Origin: Geomonas agri
GTDB lineage: Bacteria > Desulfobacterota > Desulfuromonadia > Geobacterales > Geobacteraceae
Assembly (NCBI RefSeq): GCF_020179605.1
Contig: NZ_JAINZO010000002.1
Coordinates: forward strand, 1,178,001 to 1,242,000
DNA: 64,000 bases
Reading direction: 5' to 3'
Part shown: positions 62,266 through 64,000 of the stretch, piece by piece
Layout: each line of letters begins with the position of its first letter
Position numbering within the stretch: position 1 is the stretch's first letter
Notes under the pieces: model-generated
Databases searched by the model: none
What the model was told of the DNA's origin: nothing
The model's input: the letters and a program-made list of their open reading frames with translations, nothing else
Position numbers and translations under genes: made by a program

Positions 62266-64000
62266 TTACAGACGCTGGTCAATCCGGATGTTCAGCTCTT
62301 CGCACAGCCTTTGCACTGTCTGTAGGGCTGCGGTGCAATCAAACTGCCTGATTTGCTGGTTCAACTGAGACAGCGCGGGGAGTTCGGGAGCGGCATTGGC
62401 AAGGTCGCTAACCTTGTCCAGCACCATCATGTTTCTTTGCTGTAACAGTGGGACCACGGAGCTAAGTATGTCGGCAAGTTTGGCGATGTCAACAGAATCT
62501 GCCGCTGAGGGGGGAACTGCCTGCGAGGGAAGGTCCTGCCTGACTTCGGACACCTGAAGGCAGCGCTTCAGTTCCTGCAGCAACGAGGCGATTTCGACCG
62601 GTTTTGCGACGTAACCGTCGTAGCCCAACTGCAGGAACATCTCCTGCTGGTTCTTGAGCGCGTGGGCGGTGATGGCGATGATAGCGGTACGGTTGCCCGA
62701 AGCCTGTTCGAGGTCTCTGATGCGGCGCATGGCTTCGGTGCCGTCCATGGTAGGCATTTCCACGTCCATCAGGATGACGTCGAAGCGTTGCTCGTGCCAT
62801 TTGCGCAACACCTCTTCCCCGTGGGCGGCGGTATGTAGCGTGTGCCCGAAGCGTTCCAAAAGCCGTGACATGACGCTCCGGTTGGTTTCCTGGTCGTCGG
62901 CCAGCAGGATGTGCAGCTTCTTGCCTTCCCACAGTGGCCGTGCCTCGCTCCTGGAGGGGGTTTGGGACCCCAGCAATTCGCTGGAGCGCCGGAACGGGAT
63001 TACCATGCGGAAGCTGCTCCCTGCGTTTTTGCGGCTTTCGGCCCAGAGAGTTCCCCCCATGAGCTCGACTAGCTTGCTGCTTATGGAGAGCCCAAGCCCG
63101 GTGCCGCCGTACTTGCGCGTGGTGGAGCTGTCCTCCTGGCCGAACGGGGAGAAGATGCGGTCGATCGCTTCGGCGGTTATGCCGACGCCGCTGTCGATGA
63201 CGCTGATCTGGAGATCGATGACGTCGGCGCGCTGCTCCTTGATCGTGACCGAGACAGTGACGCCCCCTTCTTTGGTGAACTTGATGGCGTTGCCGACGAT
63301 GTTGAGCAGCACCTGCTTCAGCCTCAGCTGGTCACCCACTAGGGTGTCGGGCACATCCTCGGCGACGTTGGCGCGCAAGAAGAGCGCTTTTGCCACCACC
63401 GCGCTCATCTGAGTCTTGAGGACCTCGTTGATGCTGCGCCTGATGCTGAAGCTGTGCAGCTCCAAGTCGATCTTGCCGGCCTCCACCTTGGACAGGTCGA
63501 GGATGTCGTTGATGATGGCCAAAAGCCCCTCGGACGAGGCCAGGATACCGTCCACGTACTCCTTCTGCTCGGCAGTGAGCTCGGTGAAGGCAAGCAGCTG
63601 CGACATCCCCATGATGCTGTTCATCGGGGTGCGGATCTCGTGGCTCATGTTGGCGAGGAAGTCGCTCTTGGCCTTGTTGGCCGCCTCAGCGCTCTCCCGT
63701 GCCAGCACCAGCTCCATTTCCGCCCTTTTCCGATCGGTGATGTCGAAGCAGTAGCCGATGTAGCCTGCGAAGCTGTCGTCTACCGCTTGCATCGGGCGGC
63801 CGATGTCCAGGATCCAGCGGAACTCACCGTCGTGACGGCGCAGGCGGTACTCCATCTCGAAACTTTCCCGCTTCTCGAAAGCCCCCAGCCAGATATCTAC
63901 GCAACGCTGCAGGTCCTCCGGGTGTACCCCTTCGGCCCAGCCACTGCCGTATTCCTGTTCCATAGTCCGGCCGGTGAACGAGAGCCAGGTGTCGTTAAAC
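62266..64000 (-). CDS. PAS-HisKA-HATPase-receiver hybrid sensor kinase, 5' end outside the window
   Basis: The frame stays open to the right edge, and the twelve codons beyond the first ATG (63963) read FNDTWLSFTGRT, which is normal PAS-fold sequence, so the true start lies beyond 64000. Seen here are a PAS domain, HisKA with H-box FLANMSHEIRTPM, ATPase N, VIDSGVGI and GGTGLGLSI boxes, a receiver with Asp in VILMDVEMPTMDG and Lys in YVAKPVE, and a C-terminal helical region of about 110 residues (with QQRNMMVLDKVSDLAN) that could be a histidine-less Hpt-like module. Partner is the receiver gene just downstream. Confidence 0.92.
   Translation of the reverse strand, partial: FNDTWLSFTGRTMEQEYGSGWAEGVHPEDLQRCVDIWLGAFEKRESFEMEYRLRRHDGEFRWILDIGRPMQAVDDSFAGYIGYCFDITDRKRAEMELVLARESAEAANKAKSDFLANMSHEIRTPMNSIMGMSQLLAFTELTAEQKEYVDGILASSEGLLAIINDILDLSKVEAGKIDLELHSFSIRRSINEVLKTQMSAVVAKALFLRANVAEDVPDTLVGDQLRLKQVLLNIVGNAIKFTKEGGVTVSVTIKEQRADVIDLQISVIDSGVGITAEAIDRIFSPFGQEDSSTTRKYGGTGLGLSISSKLVELMGGTLWAESRKNAGSSFRMVIPFRRSSELLGSQTPSRSEARPLWEGKKLHILLADDQETNRSVMSRLLERFGHTLHTAAHGEEVLRKWHEQRFDVILMDVEMPTMDGTEAMRRIRDLEQASGNRTAIIAITAHALKNQQEMFLQLGYDGYVAKPVEIASLLQELKRCLQVSEVRQDLPSQAVPPSAADSVDIAKLADILSSVVPLLQQRNMMVLDKVSDLANAAPELPALSQLNQQIRQFDCTAALQTVQRLCEELNIRIDQRL

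Noticed and set aside
63963-63963. First ATG as the start of the right-edge hybrid kinase
   Set aside because: Codons upstream to the window edge continue typical PAS sequence without a stop, so the start is outside.

Overview
The window looks like a chromosomal stretch of a high-GC, anaerobic, motile or biofilm-forming member of the Geobacterales (Desulfobacterota, formerly Deltaproteobacteria). The grounds are protein-level recognition: a beta-hydroxyacid dehydrogenase very close to the characterised Geobacter succinic-semialdehyde reductases, a soluble transcarboxylase-type cluster, a sigma-54 activator beside a conserved deltaproteobacterial protein of unknown function, many hybrid kinases, receivers, PilZ and HDOD proteins, and a SAM-I riboswitch before metX. 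No rRNA, tRNA, CRISPR array, insertion sequence or prophage was seen. Intergenic regions carry many short GC-rich palindromic repeats of at least two families.

Layout. 1-9.4 kb: a GABA-aminotransferase-type enzyme with a structured leader, a Nudix hydrolase, a membrane-sensor hybrid kinase, an OmpA-domain lipidless periplasmic/outer-membrane protein, a receiver protein with an orphan HisKA domain, an AzlCD amino-acid exporter and one unrecognised protein. 9.5-16.3 kb: a sigma-54 activator with GAF-like modules, a 630-residue protein of unknown function, a PhnP-like metallo-hydrolase and a divergent glycosyltransferase. 16.4-20.3 kb: a four-gene biotin-dependent carboxyltransferase operon (5S, 12S, a small OadG-like protein, 1.3S). 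20.4-32 kb: a CHRD protein, RmuC, an alpha/beta hydrolase and a recC-recB-recD set interrupted by repeats, one of which lies inside recB. 32-38 kb: a polysaccharide deacetylase, an endonuclease/exonuclease/phosphatase protein, a degenerate acetate-kinase paralogue, metX under a SAM-I riboswitch, and the semialdehyde reductase coupled to a 56-residue membrane protein. 38-44.5 kb: a pabB-pabC fusion, an EndoIII-like TIGR02757 protein, and a dapF-HIT-nfo-macro-dtd operon. 44.6-50 kb: small proteins, an Rrf2/IscR regulator, LarE, Hsp20 and polA. 50-64 kb: signalling genes (two PilZ proteins, HDOD, a PilB/GspE-like ATPase, receivers, a cytidylate-kinase-like protein, a MarR regulator, a hybrid kinase cut by the right edge) mixed with Smr, ROK, FKBP, DUF2235 and MTH1187 proteins.

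How parts fit. GABA aminotransferase and succinic-semialdehyde reductase would give GABA to 4-hydroxybutyrate, although they are 36 kb apart. The transcarboxylase genes would exchange CO2 between methylmalonyl-CoA and pyruvate without a membrane pump. RecBCD, RmuC, PolA, endonuclease IV and the TIGR02757 protein form a notable DNA-repair load. The most interesting uncharacterised unit is 9.5-15.1 kb, where a sigma-54 activator, an unknown conserved protein and a metallo-hydrolase sit together. Starts were moved from the longest reading frame wherever a Shine-Dalgarno sequence or a riboswitch decided it; those choices are explained in the entries.
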